Shown in pieces: positions 52,421-61,428 of a stretch of DNA of 64,000 nt; the stretch's first letter is position 1, and the number at the start of each line of letters is the position of its first letter. Origin of the DNA: Pseudoalteromonas gelatinilytica (lineage in GTDB: Bacteria; Pseudomonadota; Gammaproteobacteria; Enterobacterales; Alteromonadaceae). Location: NCBI RefSeq assembly GCF_001641615.1, contig NZ_LRRU01000023.1, positions 1-64,000 of the forward strand, written 5' to 3'. The position numbers and the translations under genes are program-made. The notes under the pieces are model-generated. The model had not been told where the DNA came from and searched no databases. It worked only from the letters and a program-made list of their open reading frames with translations.

Positions 52421-52798
52421 TTAAATAAGAGCTAAAATAGGTGGGCGATGAAGCGGTGCTAAGTCAGCCGATTTGAAGTTGAAATCAAGTGATTCAATTT
52501 TAGTAAAGTAGATATCTGTAGGTTCAGACAATTGCAGCGAATCGACAAACGCTGGGCTGTGACAAACATGACAATGGCCTTTTTCGGCTGAGTCAGACAA
52601 CTGTTTGCTAAGCTCGGCATGCTCTGATTGATGTAACAGGTGATCGCCATTGGCTGCGCAATGGGCTTCAAGGTCAATTTCTTCTGATAGCAGTACCGAG
52701 GTGTGATTAAACGCAGCATTATGATCGGCCACATCAAAGCTATCCAGCAATGGCTGGAGCAATAATACGCTAATCAAAATAATAAATGCAGCTTTCAC
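52421..52798 (-). CDS. Small His/Cys-containing secreted protein of the metal operon
   Basis: 125 residues; GTG 52798. Signal peptide AAFIILISVLLLQPLLDSF. The mature part has many His and Cys (LEAHCAANGDHLLHQSEHAE, GHCHVCHSP) and ends HRPPILALI, like DUF2946/CopL-type proteins that stand in front of metal efflux operons. A periplasmic metal-binding role is plausible. First gene of the efflux operon. Confidence 0.75.
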   Translation of the reverse strand: MKAAFIILISVLLLQPLLDSFDVADHNAAFNHTSVLLSEEIDLEAHCAANGDHLLHQSEHAELSKQLSDSAEKGHCHVCHSPAFVDSLQLSEPTDIYFTKIESLDFNFKSADLAPLHRPPILALI

Positions 52799-52967
52799 AT
52801 TGAGCCTAAAAATTAGAACTAAAAATGGTACAACGGCGCTAAATTAACAAATCCACCCGCATTTGAACAGTAAATTATAATCTGTACACGAACAAATCAT
52901 TAGAAACATTTCAATACCGCGGCACGCATGGTATAAAAATAAAGCAAATCAATAACTCGGTATTTTT

Positions 52968-53828
52968 ATGGGACACGGACACCACCATCATCACGATACA
53001 AATAACCAAAGCACCCGCCAACTCATGCTGGCAGTTGCAATCAATGTGTTATTAACTGTCGCTCAGGTGATTGGCGGCCTTGTTTCTGGCAGTTTGTCGT
53101 TAATTGCTGATGCACTGCATAATTTAAGTGATGCCTCGTCGTTATTCATTGCCCTAATTGCCCGAAAAATTGGTGCCAAACCTGCTAATGATCGTTATCA
53201 ATACGGCTATAAACGCGCTGAAATTTTAGCAACCCTATTTAACAGCTTAAGTTTAATTGTGATTGGTGGTTACTTAATTGTTGAAGCTATCTCCAACTAT
53301 TTAAACCCTGAGCCCATTGATGGTTGGATCATCATTTGGGTCGCTGGACTTGCGCTCATTATTGACCTTGTCACCGCCCTTTTAACTTACAAAGCAGGTG
53401 CTAAAGACAGCATGAATATTCGTGCTGCGTTTATACATAATGTGTCTGATGCATTAGCTTCAGTGGTGGTGATCATAGCTGGTACCTTAATTATTCTTTA
53501 TCAATGGTATATTGTTGATTTAATTGCCACTATGCTGATTTCTGTGTATGTCATTTACCATGGTATTTTGCTGCTAATAGCGAGCAGTAAAATTTTGATG
53601 CAGGCAGCCCCAGATAATTTTGCTTTAACAGATGCTATTACTGAGCTTAAAACCCAATTTGCAATCACTGATGTTGATTACCTCAAAACATGGCAAATAG
53701 ATGATCATCACGTTCATTGCGAGCTCAAGTTTAGTGCCAAGCACAACATCAATAACGATGAAATACGTCACTTTTTACATGATAACTTTGCAATTGAAAG
53801 CTGCACTATTGAACAAGTTTTAGTGTAA
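52968..53828 (+). CDS. CDF family cation efflux transporter
   Basis: 286 residues, six membrane helices. The N-terminus begins with a His run (GHGHHHHHD). Metal-site motifs SLIADALHNLSDASS (HxxxD) and RAAFIHNVSDALASV (HxxxD) are those of zinc-type CDF carriers, and a cytosolic C-terminal domain follows (DHHVHCELKFSAKHN). It exports Zn2+ or related cations by proton exchange. It is divergent from the RND operon, with 169 bp between. Confidence 0.94.
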   Translation: MGHGHHHHHDTNNQSTRQLMLAVAINVLLTVAQVIGGLVSGSLSLIADALHNLSDASSLFIALIARKIGAKPANDRYQYGYKRAEILATLFNSLSLIVIGGYLIVEAISNYLNPEPIDGWIIIWVAGLALIIDLVTALLTYKAGAKDSMNIRAAFIHNVSDALASVVVIIAGTLIILYQWYIVDLIATMLISVYVIYHGILLLIASSKILMQAAPDNFALTDAITELKTQFAITDVDYLKTWQIDDHHVHCELKFSAKHNINNDEIRHFLHDNFAIESCTIEQVLV

Positions 53829-53889
53829 ATGTTACGCGTTATCATTTACTATTCAGTTTTGTTTTAAAAGCAAACTGAAGGAACAAACC

Positions 53890-54963
53890 TTGTTGAAGTT
53901 GTGGTTACGTCGTACGCATTTATTGCTTGCCTTAGTAAGCGGTTTATTTTTGATTTGTTTAAGTTTGACCGGTGCATTGCTTATTTACGCAAAAGACATT
54001 CAATACCTTACTCAAAGCAATAAATGGACTGTAACGCCAGCGGCTTCAGCACTTGATTTTGATAGCCTCATAAAACATGTTTCAGCTTCAACCAAACAAC
54101 CGGTTACCCTGTTAATGCCTGAGCAGCGAAGTGATCTTGCGTGGCAATTACAGTTAGCAAACAACCGTTATGTGAGTGTTAATCCATTCAACGGACAAGT
54201 GTTACATGAGTACGATTACTACACTACGATTTATGGCTTTACCATGGCTTTGCACCGCTGGCTGCTTTATGAAGATGGCGATAAAAACCGCCCGTTAAGA
54301 AACTGGGTATCGGTATGTGCGCTAATTCTTATTATTGAAATTCTGCTCGGCTTTTATATTTGGGTTAAGCCAAAAAATCGTATCAAACGCTTGGCTATTA
54401 AACGTAAAGCAAAAATTAGAGTGCTGATGTATCAGCTGCATACCGTTCTCGGTGTGTACTTTTTAATTCCACTCATTTTAATTGCTTACACAGGTATGGC
54501 GTTTAACTGGAAGCCACAAACCAAAGCCGTATTAGAATTTGTGATGCAAGGCACAGTTGAAGATAGACCAAAACCGCCACCCGTTATTCCCCCTTTAGCG
54601 GATACGCCTTTTCAAGTTCAAAAAGCGTTTGATAACGCACAAACTGTATTTCCTGAAGGTAAGTTATTTAGAATTTATTTACCGAAAAAGCCAACTGATA
54701 ATATTGGTTTTAGAATAGAGAACCCGGGTGAAAGCCATGCCTATAGTTGGGTATGGGCAAACCCATATTCAGCAGATATTGTTGCAAGCTATGATGCCAG
54801 CCAAAGTTCTTGGACCACGCAAACTTGGAACTTTAAATATAAGTTTCATATTGGTGATTTTGCAGGCCCTATTGTGCAATTAATGTGGTTACTATTTGCT
54901 TTGTCACCGTTATTTTTCACGATTTCAGGTGTTTACTTTTGGTACAAACGGCATTACAAATAA
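53890..54963 (+). CDS. PepSY-associated transmembrane protein
   Basis: 357 residues; TTG 53890 with AAGGA seven bases upstream. N-terminal LWLRRTHLLLALVSGLFLICLSLTGALLIYAKDI is the signature of PepSY_TM proteins, which are associated with siderophore uptake and iron reduction. Further helices lie at 140-160, 185-205 and 325-350. A perfect hairpin TTCAGTTT..AAACTGAA just upstream (53852-53879) reaches the ribosome site. With the DUF3703 gene and the TonB receptor it makes an iron-uptake set. Confidence 0.88.
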   Translation: MLKLWLRRTHLLLALVSGLFLICLSLTGALLIYAKDIQYLTQSNKWTVTPAASALDFDSLIKHVSASTKQPVTLLMPEQRSDLAWQLQLANNRYVSVNPFNGQVLHEYDYYTTIYGFTMALHRWLLYEDGDKNRPLRNWVSVCALILIIEILLGFYIWVKPKNRIKRLAIKRKAKIRVLMYQLHTVLGVYFLIPLILIAYTGMAFNWKPQTKAVLEFVMQGTVEDRPKPPPVIPPLADTPFQVQKAFDNAQTVFPEGKLFRIYLPKKPTDNIGFRIENPGESHAYSWVWANPYSADIVASYDASQSSWTTQTWNFKYKFHIGDFAGPIVQLMWLLFALSPLFFTISGVYFWYKRHYK

Positions 54964-54979
54964 ACAACCATTACTGAAA

Positions 54980-55327
54980 ATGACATTCGCCATGAATAGT
55001 GAGCTCAAACATGCCTTTAACACCGAAATGATATTGGCTAAAACGAGTTATGAGAAAGCAGATTACACAACCGCTTTTTATCACTTAGAGCGAGCTCATA
55101 TTCTGGGTCAAAGCTATATCATTGCGCATACTTACTCGCATTGGTGGATGTGTAAAATTGGTTTTAAAACCCATAATGCCAAGGAAATAATTGGTCAGTT
55201 TGCTCGCATGGCTGCTTCAATTGTGTTTTCGCGCATATGGGTTCCACTCGGTAACACCGGCGGCACTAATGTTAGCCCCTTCAAATCAATGCCTATACCT
55301 GATGACTTGAAACGTTTTTTAAGCTAA
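54980..55327 (+). CDS. DUF3703 family protein
   Basis: 115 residues. Helical, soluble protein with FYHLERAHILGQSYIIAHTYSHWWMCKIGFKTHNAKEIIGQFARM and a PLGNTGGTNVSPFKSMPIP tail that is diagnostic for DUF3703. It follows the PepSY gene by 16 bp, presumably in the same operon. Its function is not known, though it often stands near iron or metal genes. Confidence 0.85.
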   Translation: MTFAMNSELKHAFNTEMILAKTSYEKADYTTAFYHLERAHILGQSYIIAHTYSHWWMCKIGFKTHNAKEIIGQFARMAASIVFSRIWVPLGNTGGTNVSPFKSMPIPDDLKRFLS

Positions 55328-55456
55328 AGCCGCTTTAATCTGCAGTTACTTGTTTACTATTAAACACGACAATCCTCTATTTATCATGACTCTCCATTTA
55401 AGCCCTTTGGCTTAAGCATGCAAACACAAATGACTAAAACCTGCCAATTTATTATT

Positions 55457-55475
55457 GCAAATAATTATCATTAGC
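55457..55475 (+). promoter_or_regulatory. Fur box upstream of the TonB receptor
   Basis: GCAAATAATTATCATTAGC matches the core of the Fur consensus. It is about 75-90 bp before ATG 55549. Confidence 0.65.
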
Positions 55476-55548
55476 CTTGCCTTTACACTTCTTTACATTT
55501 AGACTGCCGCACAATCAAATAATAAATACTGATTTAACAAGGACAAGC

Positions 55549-57684
55549 ATGTTAAAAACTTCACTGACTCTGGTCGCTCTTGCACTAAGCAGCCAATCAT
55601 TTGCTGATGATGCCATCAATAAAAAACTTACCGCAGAAGAAATGGAACACGTTGTTGTATCAGGCAGCCGTGTATTTGAAAGCATTGATGAAGTACCCGC
55701 CTCCGTCACGATTATTAGCCAACAGCAAATTGAAGAGCATTTAAAAGTTAATCCAGAACTACAAAGCTTACTTGCGCAAATGGTACCAGGCCTTGCACCA
55801 GATACAGGTAGTTCGAGTAATACAGGTCAGAGTTTACGCGGCCGTGCACCACTTGTGATGATTGATGGGGTGCCACAATCTACACCTCTCAGAAACGGCT
55901 CGTTAGGAGTTAAAACACTCGATCCAAGTGCCATTGCGCGTATCGAAGTAATTAAAGGTGCTACCTCTGTTTATGGTAATGGTGCATCGGGCGGTATTAT
56001 CAACTACATCACAAAACAAGCAACAAGTGATGGTCAGCCAGAAGGTGAGATCAGCCTATCGTCACGCTTTAGTGCAGTTAAATTAGAAGAAAGCGCTGGT
56101 GCGCGAGTCTCTGCGGCAATTAATGGTCGTGCTGATAAAATTAGCTATTTATTCACCGCAAGTTACGAAGAAAATGGCGTTCAACGTGACGCCGAAGGCG
56201 ATATTCTGGGCTTACAGTACGGTTTATCTGATGCAGTAACAGAAAACTACTTCACTAAACTTGGTTATGATTTTGACGATGAGAAGCAACTGCAATTTAG
56301 CTATAACAACTTTAGCTCTCAACAAAAAACCGATTTAGGGGATGTTGTAGGGGATCTTAATGATGGCGAAAAAACCTATGCCATCCATGTACCTAAAGAG
56401 CTGCAAAAGCAAGGTAAACCACAAGGCCCAGACGGTAACGAAAACATTACCTTAAAATACACAGACTACGCCCTGTTTACTAATACCCAAATGACGCTCG
56501 ACCTTTACATGCAAGACATCGAGAATGTGTTTTTCTTCTCTACAAACTTAGCTAACCCAGACGAAGGCTACGAAGGCGGCCAATCAATCATTCGCTCTGA
56601 AAAGAAAGGGGCACGCGCTACCTTCAATACCCTTGTTGATTTTGACAATGTTGAAGCTACCTTCATTTATGGCCTGGATGCACTGAATGATGTGACGTCT
56701 CAGCCACTTGTTGATGGCCGTGTTTGGGTACCAGAAATGGATATGGAAAGTCTTGCTGGCTTTTTACAAACAAAATGGGTTATCAATAATGATTTAGTTA
56801 TTAAAGCGGGTGTGCGCCAAGAGAGCATTGATTTAACCGTTGATGACTACGAAACCTTAAAGCTTTGCCGCTCTGAAACACAGTGCTCAGTGCCGCTTAG
56901 TGTAAAAGGTGACACCATAGATTACGATGCAACCACTTATAACGTGGGTGTGAAATACAATTTACTTGAGGTCTTCAGCCCGTTTGCCAATTATTCACAA
57001 GGATCTGATATCTCAGATATTGGCCGCCTATTACGTGCTGCAACGGTAAACGATATTGGTTTAATTCAAACAGAAGCATCAATCATCGATAACTATGAAA
57101 TTGGTTTTACCTCACAGTTTGATAACTTACGTTTTGAATTTGCAGCTTACCGCAGTACATCAGAGTTTGGCACCACGAATAGCTTTAATGAAGTAACCGG
57201 TGTTTATGAGCCGGTACGTGCACCGCAAGAGATTTGGGGTTACGAAACATTAGTTGATTATAAAATTAACCCAACTCTAAAACTGGTTGCAACTTACAGC
57301 TATGTTGAAGGTAAAAACACCGAAGACGACATTTACTTAGGTTCGCGCCAAATAAGCCCACCAAAAGGCACTGCTAACTTAAATTGGCAGCCTAATGATG
57401 AGTTATCACTTACGGTGAGTTATTTATATGTGGGTTCACGCAAACGCTTTGAACCAAATGCAGACGGCGACTATGTTGGCGACCAAGGGCCAATTAGCAG
57501 TTACAACCTATTTAACCTAAGCGGTCGTTATAACTTTAGCAATAACTGGCAAGCGTTTATGGGGGTAGAAAACCTATTTAACAATGATTACTACCCTGCC
57601 CGCGCTCAGTCATACACCTACGGTGGCTATAACATTAAAGGTTTAGGTACTACAGTGACACTTGGTGCAACCTATAGTTTCTAA
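55549..57684 (+). CDS. TonB-dependent siderophore/iron receptor
   Basis: 711 residues; ATG 55549 with AAGGACA upstream. Signal peptide MLKTSLTLVALALSSQSFA. The plug follows: EHVVVSGSRVFESIDEVPASVTIISQQQIEEH, SLRGRAPLVMIDGVPQS and IEVIKGATSVYGNGASGGIINYITK. A 22-stranded barrel ends in the terminal Phe (TVTLGATYSF). It imports an iron-siderophore across the outer membrane; the ligand is not determined. Fur control is suggested by the upstream box. Confidence 0.94.
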   Translation: MLKTSLTLVALALSSQSFADDAINKKLTAEEMEHVVVSGSRVFESIDEVPASVTIISQQQIEEHLKVNPELQSLLAQMVPGLAPDTGSSSNTGQSLRGRAPLVMIDGVPQSTPLRNGSLGVKTLDPSAIARIEVIKGATSVYGNGASGGIINYITKQATSDGQPEGEISLSSRFSAVKLEESAGARVSAAINGRADKISYLFTASYEENGVQRDAEGDILGLQYGLSDAVTENYFTKLGYDFDDEKQLQFSYNNFSSQQKTDLGDVVGDLNDGEKTYAIHVPKELQKQGKPQGPDGNENITLKYTDYALFTNTQMTLDLYMQDIENVFFFSTNLANPDEGYEGGQSIIRSEKKGARATFNTLVDFDNVEATFIYGLDALNDVTSQPLVDGRVWVPEMDMESLAGFLQTKWVINNDLVIKAGVRQESIDLTVDDYETLKLCRSETQCSVPLSVKGDTIDYDATTYNVGVKYNLLEVFSPFANYSQGSDISDIGRLLRAATVNDIGLIQTEASIIDNYEIGFTSQFDNLRFEFAAYRSTSEFGTTNSFNEVTGVYEPVRAPQEIWGYETLVDYKINPTLKLVATYSYVEGKNTEDDIYLGSRQISPPKGTANLNWQPNDELSLTVSYLYVGSRKRFEPNADGDYVGDQGPISSYNLFNLSGRYNFSNNWQAFMGVENLFNNDYYPARAQSYTYGGYNIKGLGTTVTLGATYSF

Positions 57685-57706
57685 ATTAAATTTTGTTTAG
57701 AACAAC

Positions 57707-57733
57707 AAGCCCTTCTTAGTAAGGGCTTTTTTT
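57707..57733 (+). terminator. Terminator of the TonB receptor gene
   Basis: AAGCCCTT-CTTAGT-AAGGGCTTTTTTT, an 8-bp stem and T tail, 23 bp after the stop. Confidence 0.92.
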
Positions 57734-57836
57734 ATTTAAGAATAGAAACGATAAATTGTTCATTTATCAACCATTAACGCAAACTTAAACGAGAATCACA
57801 CTCAATAGTAAACAACTGATTTACAAAGGAAAAAGT

Positions 57837-57864
57837 TTGCAATCTTGTTTTTATATACTACAAT
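57837..57864 (+). promoter_or_regulatory. Promoter of the bacterioferritin genes
   Basis: TTGCAA, 16 bp, TACAAT; 30 bp before the first bfr start codon. Confidence 0.6.
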
Positions 57865-57894
57865 TACCGCAACTTGGAATTCGAGGACAGCATT

Positions 57895-58368
57895 ATGAAA
57901 GGTAACCAAAAAGTCATCGATAGTTTTAACAAACTACTCGCAAACGAATTAGCCGCTATAGATCAATACTTTATTCATTCTCGTATGTACGATGATTGGG
58001 GCCTAAATAAGCTGTATGAGCGTCTTAACCACGAGATGGAAGAAGAAAAAGATCACGCTGATTGGTTGATCAAACGTATTCTATTTTTAGAAGGCGTACC
58101 AAACATGACTAAACGTCGTGATCTATTAATTGGCTCAGACGTGAAAAGCATGATGCAAAACGATTTAACACTTGAACTAGAAGTGGTTGACTGTGTTAAA
58201 GAAGCAATTGCAATCTGTGAAGAAGAAAAAGACTATCAATCACGCGAAGTGCTTGAAAAGCTATTATTTGATACAGAAGAAGATCATGTTTACTGGTTAG
58301 AACAACAGCTTGGTCTAATCGACAAAATTGGTAGCCAAAACTACCATCAATCTCAAATGGGCGAATAG
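57895..58368 (+). CDS. bfr: Bacterioferritin subunit with ferroxidase site, no heme Met
   Basis: 157 residues; ATG 57895 with GAGGA upstream. Ferroxidase ligands are present: Glu18 (NELAAIDQYF), Glu51 and His54 (EEEKDHADW), Glu94, Glu127 and His130 (TEEDHVYWLE). The residue matching the heme ligand Met52 of E. coli Bfr is Lys, so this subunit should oxidise iron but not bind heme. It is followed at 11 bp by the second subunit gene. Confidence 0.93.
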   Translation: MKGNQKVIDSFNKLLANELAAIDQYFIHSRMYDDWGLNKLYERLNHEMEEEKDHADWLIKRILFLEGVPNMTKRRDLLIGSDVKSMMQNDLTLELEVVDCVKEAIAICEEEKDYQSREVLEKLLFDTEEDHVYWLEQQLGLIDKIGSQNYHQSQMGE

Positions 58369-58379
58369 AGGCTAATTGT

Positions 58380-58844
58380 ATGAAAGGCGATAAAAGCGTC
58401 ATTGCTGCACTTAATAAAGTATTAGCGAATGAATTAGTAGGTATTAACCAATACTTTTTACACGCTCGTATGTTTAAAGATTTTGGCTTTTCTAAATTAG
58501 ACAAAGCTGATTACAAAGTATCTATTCAAAAAATGAAAAACGCTGACCGTTTAATTGAGCGTATTTTGTTTTTAGAAGGTTTACCAAACCTACAAGATTT
58601 AGGTCGCCTACGTATTGGTGAAAACTCTGAAGAAATGATCGAAGCGAATATGAGCTTTGAACTGGATTCATTACCTGATCTTAAAGCGGCAATTAAACTT
58701 GCTGAAGAGAAAAAAGATTACATCAGCCGTGAAGCGCTAGATAACATCTTAAATGAGCAAGAAGAACAGATTGATTGGCTTGAAACACAGCAGCAGTTAA
58801 TCAAAACCGCAGGGCTTGAGAATTACCTGCAATCTCAAATGTAA
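58380..58844 (+). CDS. bfr: Bacterioferritin subunit with heme Met, ferroxidase-deficient
   Basis: 154 residues. Compared with E. coli Bfr, Met52 is kept (QKMKNADRL), while Glu51 is Lys, His54 is Asn, Glu127 is Gln and His130 is Gln (NEQEEQIDW). So it can bind heme but lacks the di-iron site. The two adjacent subunits are complementary and would form mixed 24-mers, as known for other two-subunit bacterioferritins. Confidence 0.92.
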   Translation: MKGDKSVIAALNKVLANELVGINQYFLHARMFKDFGFSKLDKADYKVSIQKMKNADRLIERILFLEGLPNLQDLGRLRIGENSEEMIEANMSFELDSLPDLKAAIKLAEEKKDYISREALDNILNEQEEQIDWLETQQQLIKTAGLENYLQSQM

Positions 58845-58860
58845 TTTGCTAAAACTTAAA

Positions 58861-58884
58861 AAAGCAGCCTAGGCTGCTTTTTTT
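58861..58884. terminator. Bidirectional terminator
   Basis: AAAGCAGCCTAGGCTGCTTTTTTTT between the convergent bfr and mscS-like genes. Confidence 0.9.
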
Positions 58885-58902
58885 TATGGCTAAGATTTGT
58901 GA

Positions 58903-59376
58903 TTAATCGTCTTCGCGATCAATGATTGACACTTTATTACTTAAAATTAAAGAGTTAGGAATTAAATGCACCGCTCCCTCGCCTTTAATTGTGATATAGC
59001 GCAGATTAAGGTCGATAACAATGCCCTTTGAATTACTCACTTCAATGTAATTACCAAGCTTAATGGGCCTATAAAGCACAATCATCACACCTGCTACTAG
59101 GTTTGAAATAGCATCCTTCAACGCAAAACCCAATGCAAAGCCTGTTAGGCCTAAGCCGGCAACTAACGCGGCTACGTCAAAACCCAGTTTCGATAACGCC
59201 AGCACAATACCTATGAATAATAAAATAGCGCGCTGCGAGTTAGAAATAAGCCGAAAAGTTTCAAGAGCGGTTGAATCAAAGCGACGTTGAAACTGTTTAA
59301 TAGCGCGGTCAATAATAAGGCTTGCTATGTAAAAAGCAGCAAGCACTAAAAATGCTTGAATAAGTTGGCTAGTCAT
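58903..59376 (-). CDS. Small MscS-family channel
   Basis: 157 residues, only the pore and beta domain of MscS with about two helices before it (LIQAFLVLAAFYIASLIID, AILLFIGIVLALSKLGF). The pore helix is AALVAGLGLTGFALGFALKDAISNLVAGVMIVLYRP, followed by the beta domain GNYIEVSNSKGIVIDLNLRYITIK. It releases solutes on osmotic downshift. The C-terminal domain of E. coli MscS is missing, as in other minimal members. Confidence 0.92.
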   Translation of the reverse strand: MTSQLIQAFLVLAAFYIASLIIDRAIKQFQRRFDSTALETFRLISNSQRAILLFIGIVLALSKLGFDVAALVAGLGLTGFALGFALKDAISNLVAGVMIVLYRPIKLGNYIEVSNSKGIVIDLNLRYITIKGEGAVHLIPNSLILSNKVSIIDREDD

Positions 59377-59434
59377 AAGATTTTCAATTAAAAATAAAGC
59401 CCATCATAGGCTTAAAATTGTATGAGGAAAACTA

Positions 59435-59890
59435 TTATTGCTTTTCAAACACACAAGAAACATCAGGTTTACTCAGTGTATAAGTAATATTGCCATTATC
59501 TTTAAAACGCAGATCTTCAGTTGTTGAACCGTTATCGTCTTCGTTTTCACAGCGAAAATATCGCTTGGTTCTAACAATGCCATTTACAAAGTATTTTAAC
59601 TTCGAACTGACAACGCAAAAGTGTGGTATCTTTTTTACCTGCGTGCCGTTATGTAAGTCACTAAAATCGATTAACGTCCCTAAGCTAAAGCCTTGCGTTG
59701 ATTCTTTTATCAATGAAAAAGATGCGTTTTGGCAAACCGCATCACTGCCCTCTTTTGTTTTGTAATCACCTTGTTTGTCTTTTATCAGTGCCAAAAACTG
59801 CGTTTTATTGCTCGGCTTTACATCCAGCAGAGCGCTGGCAATTGACGAAGTCGAAAGTAAAAAAGCCACTAAACAAAAGTAATATCTCAT
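59435..59890 (-). CDS. Periplasmic hypothetical protein, 151 aa
   Basis: Signal peptide MRYYFCLVAFLLSTSSIASA. The mature domain is beta-rich with Cys at AVCQNASF, HFCVVSS, FRCENED and VSCVFEK, likely two disulphides. Several surface-exposed charged stretches. No family recognised. Confidence 0.75.
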   Translation of the reverse strand: MRYYFCLVAFLLSTSSIASALLDVKPSNKTQFLALIKDKQGDYKTKEGSDAVCQNASFSLIKESTQGFSLGTLIDFSDLHNGTQVKKIPHFCVVSSKLKYFVNGIVRTKRYFRCENEDDNGSTTEDLRFKDNGNITYTLSKPDVSCVFEKQ

Positions 59891-60074
59891 TGAAAATCCA
59901 TAAATTTATAGACACTTTACTAGCATAGCATGCTGATTAAGGTTGGTGAATTTATAACGTATTAGTTAATACGATTAAAAAATGCTTTTGGTTCTATTTT
60001 ATGAACTTTGCATAGGCAACCAATCTGTTTATATGCTATAAATTTAAATGATGATAACTTTTGGAGGGAATCAA

Positions 60075-60506
60075 ATGAAAATAGTCAAACTCATCGCTTT
60101 AACCACATTTTTGGCCTTAACCAGCGTACAAAGCCTAGCAAGTGATGACGACTGGAAAACGATTGCTGAGAAAAAAGTCAGCTACAAAAGCGAAACCGAT
60201 ACCGTTAACCCAATCACCAGCAGCAACTACAGCCATATTAAAATCAAATGCACTCATGGCACGGTGAATCTTAAAAAAATTAAAGTCGTTATGAACAACG
60301 GTGAAGAAAAAGTATTTGATAACCTTGGTGTTTTAACCAAAGGAATGTCATCACGTAGCTTAAGTTTGCCAGACAAGAACGACGCCAAACTCGATAAAAT
60401 CAAACTGGAATATGAATCGGTAGGCAGCACAGCCCTTAGTATGGCAGGTGTAACTGAAAAAGCCGAAGTTGAAATTCTCGCGAAAAAAGCAAAGAAAGAA
60501 GATTAA
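60075..60506 (+). CDS. Periplasmic DUF2541-like protein
   Basis: 143 residues; strong TTGGAGGG before ATG 60075. Signal peptide MKIVKLIALTTFLALTSVQSLA. DDDWKTIAEKKVSYKSETDTVNP.. and VNLKKIKVVMNNGEEKVFDNLGVLTKGMSSRSLSL resemble the YaaI/DUF2541 family of small periplasmic proteins. The C-terminal tail is rich in Lys (KKAKKED). Function unknown. Confidence 0.75.
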   Translation: MKIVKLIALTTFLALTSVQSLASDDDWKTIAEKKVSYKSETDTVNPITSSNYSHIKIKCTHGTVNLKKIKVVMNNGEEKVFDNLGVLTKGMSSRSLSLPDKNDAKLDKIKLEYESVGSTALSMAGVTEKAEVEILAKKAKKED

Positions 60507-60507
60507 A

Positions 60508-60571
<64 letters not shown>

Positions 60572-60599
60572 TCAATGATGTTTGAGTCTATACAGTTTC

Positions 60600-60795
60600 A
60601 CAAGTAGCGGCGTCTTTTCGCCGCGACTATTTAAAAACAAACGCGCGAAACAAGTTTCACGCCTACGTTATAAAACATTAGGCACTAGGATTTAGGCTCT
60701 AGGACGCGATATAAAATCGCTGCTACTTGTTCGGCGTTAAAACGCTCCTACAAACTTGTAACTCGCAAACTTTACTCTCGTATCTCGCTACTCTC
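60600..60795. repeat. REP-like intergenic repeat mosaic 1
   Basis: Short imperfect palindromes: CGCGAAACAAGTTTCACGCC, GCGATATAAAATCGC, GGCGTTAAAACGCTCC. Similar mosaics are at 62290-62550 and 63420-63630. No coding. Confidence 0.8.
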
Positions 60796-61353
60796 TCAAC
60801 GCTTATAAAGCGCTTCAATAGTTGCTGAATCAAGTGAATAGGCATTAATCATATAGCCTGCCAACGCACCTGATGCGTTTTCCGGTAATTCAAGTTTTTG
60901 TGATAACGCATGTAGTGTAAATTGATATCGGTGAGCGCCATGGCCTACTGGAGGGCAAGCGCCGCCAAAGCCTTTGAAACCATAATCATTTGTGATCTGC
61001 ACACTGCCTTTTGGCATTGCGTTCTTCTCTGCACTGCCTGCACCGCTTGCTAAACTTGATACCGACTTAGGGATATTCACAACTTGCCAATGCCACCAGC
61101 CACTCCCTGTAGGCGCATCTGGATCATAAACGGTCAATGCGAATGCTTCAGTTCCTTTAGGTGCATTTTGCCAAGCAAGTTGTGGAGAAAGGTTATCGCC
61201 ATTACAACCAAACCCTTTAAACTCTTGCGCACTCCCCATAAAGTCACCATGGGCAATGTCTTTGCTTGTTAGAGTAAATGTCTCAGCGAATGTGGTGCCA
61301 GATAAACATAGCAGAAATAACGGTGTAGCAATTTTCAATGTTGATGATTTCAT
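60796..61353 (-). CDS. YbhB/YbcL-type PEBP family protein, secreted
   Basis: 185 residues. Signal peptide SSTLKIATPLFLLCLSGTTFA. PEBP motifs: GDNLSPQLAWQNAPKGTEAFALTVYDPDAPTGSGWWHWQVVNIPKSV and YGFKGFGGACPPVGHGAHRYQFTLHAL. Phosphatidylethanolamine-binding-like ligand pocket. GGAGAA precedes the ATG. The bacterial role is unknown. It may be controlled by the AraC-type regulator just upstream. Confidence 0.92.
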   Translation of the reverse strand: MKSSTLKIATPLFLLCLSGTTFAETFTLTSKDIAHGDFMGSAQEFKGFGCNGDNLSPQLAWQNAPKGTEAFALTVYDPDAPTGSGWWHWQVVNIPKSVSSLASGAGSAEKNAMPKGSVQITNDYGFKGFGGACPPVGHGAHRYQFTLHALSQKLELPENASGALAGYMINAYSLDSATIEALYKR

Positions 61354-61428
61354 AATATTCTCCGATTAATAAGAATAATCATAATACCTAGCAAAGACAG
61401 ATCAAATTAGTACCAAAACTGTCAATTA

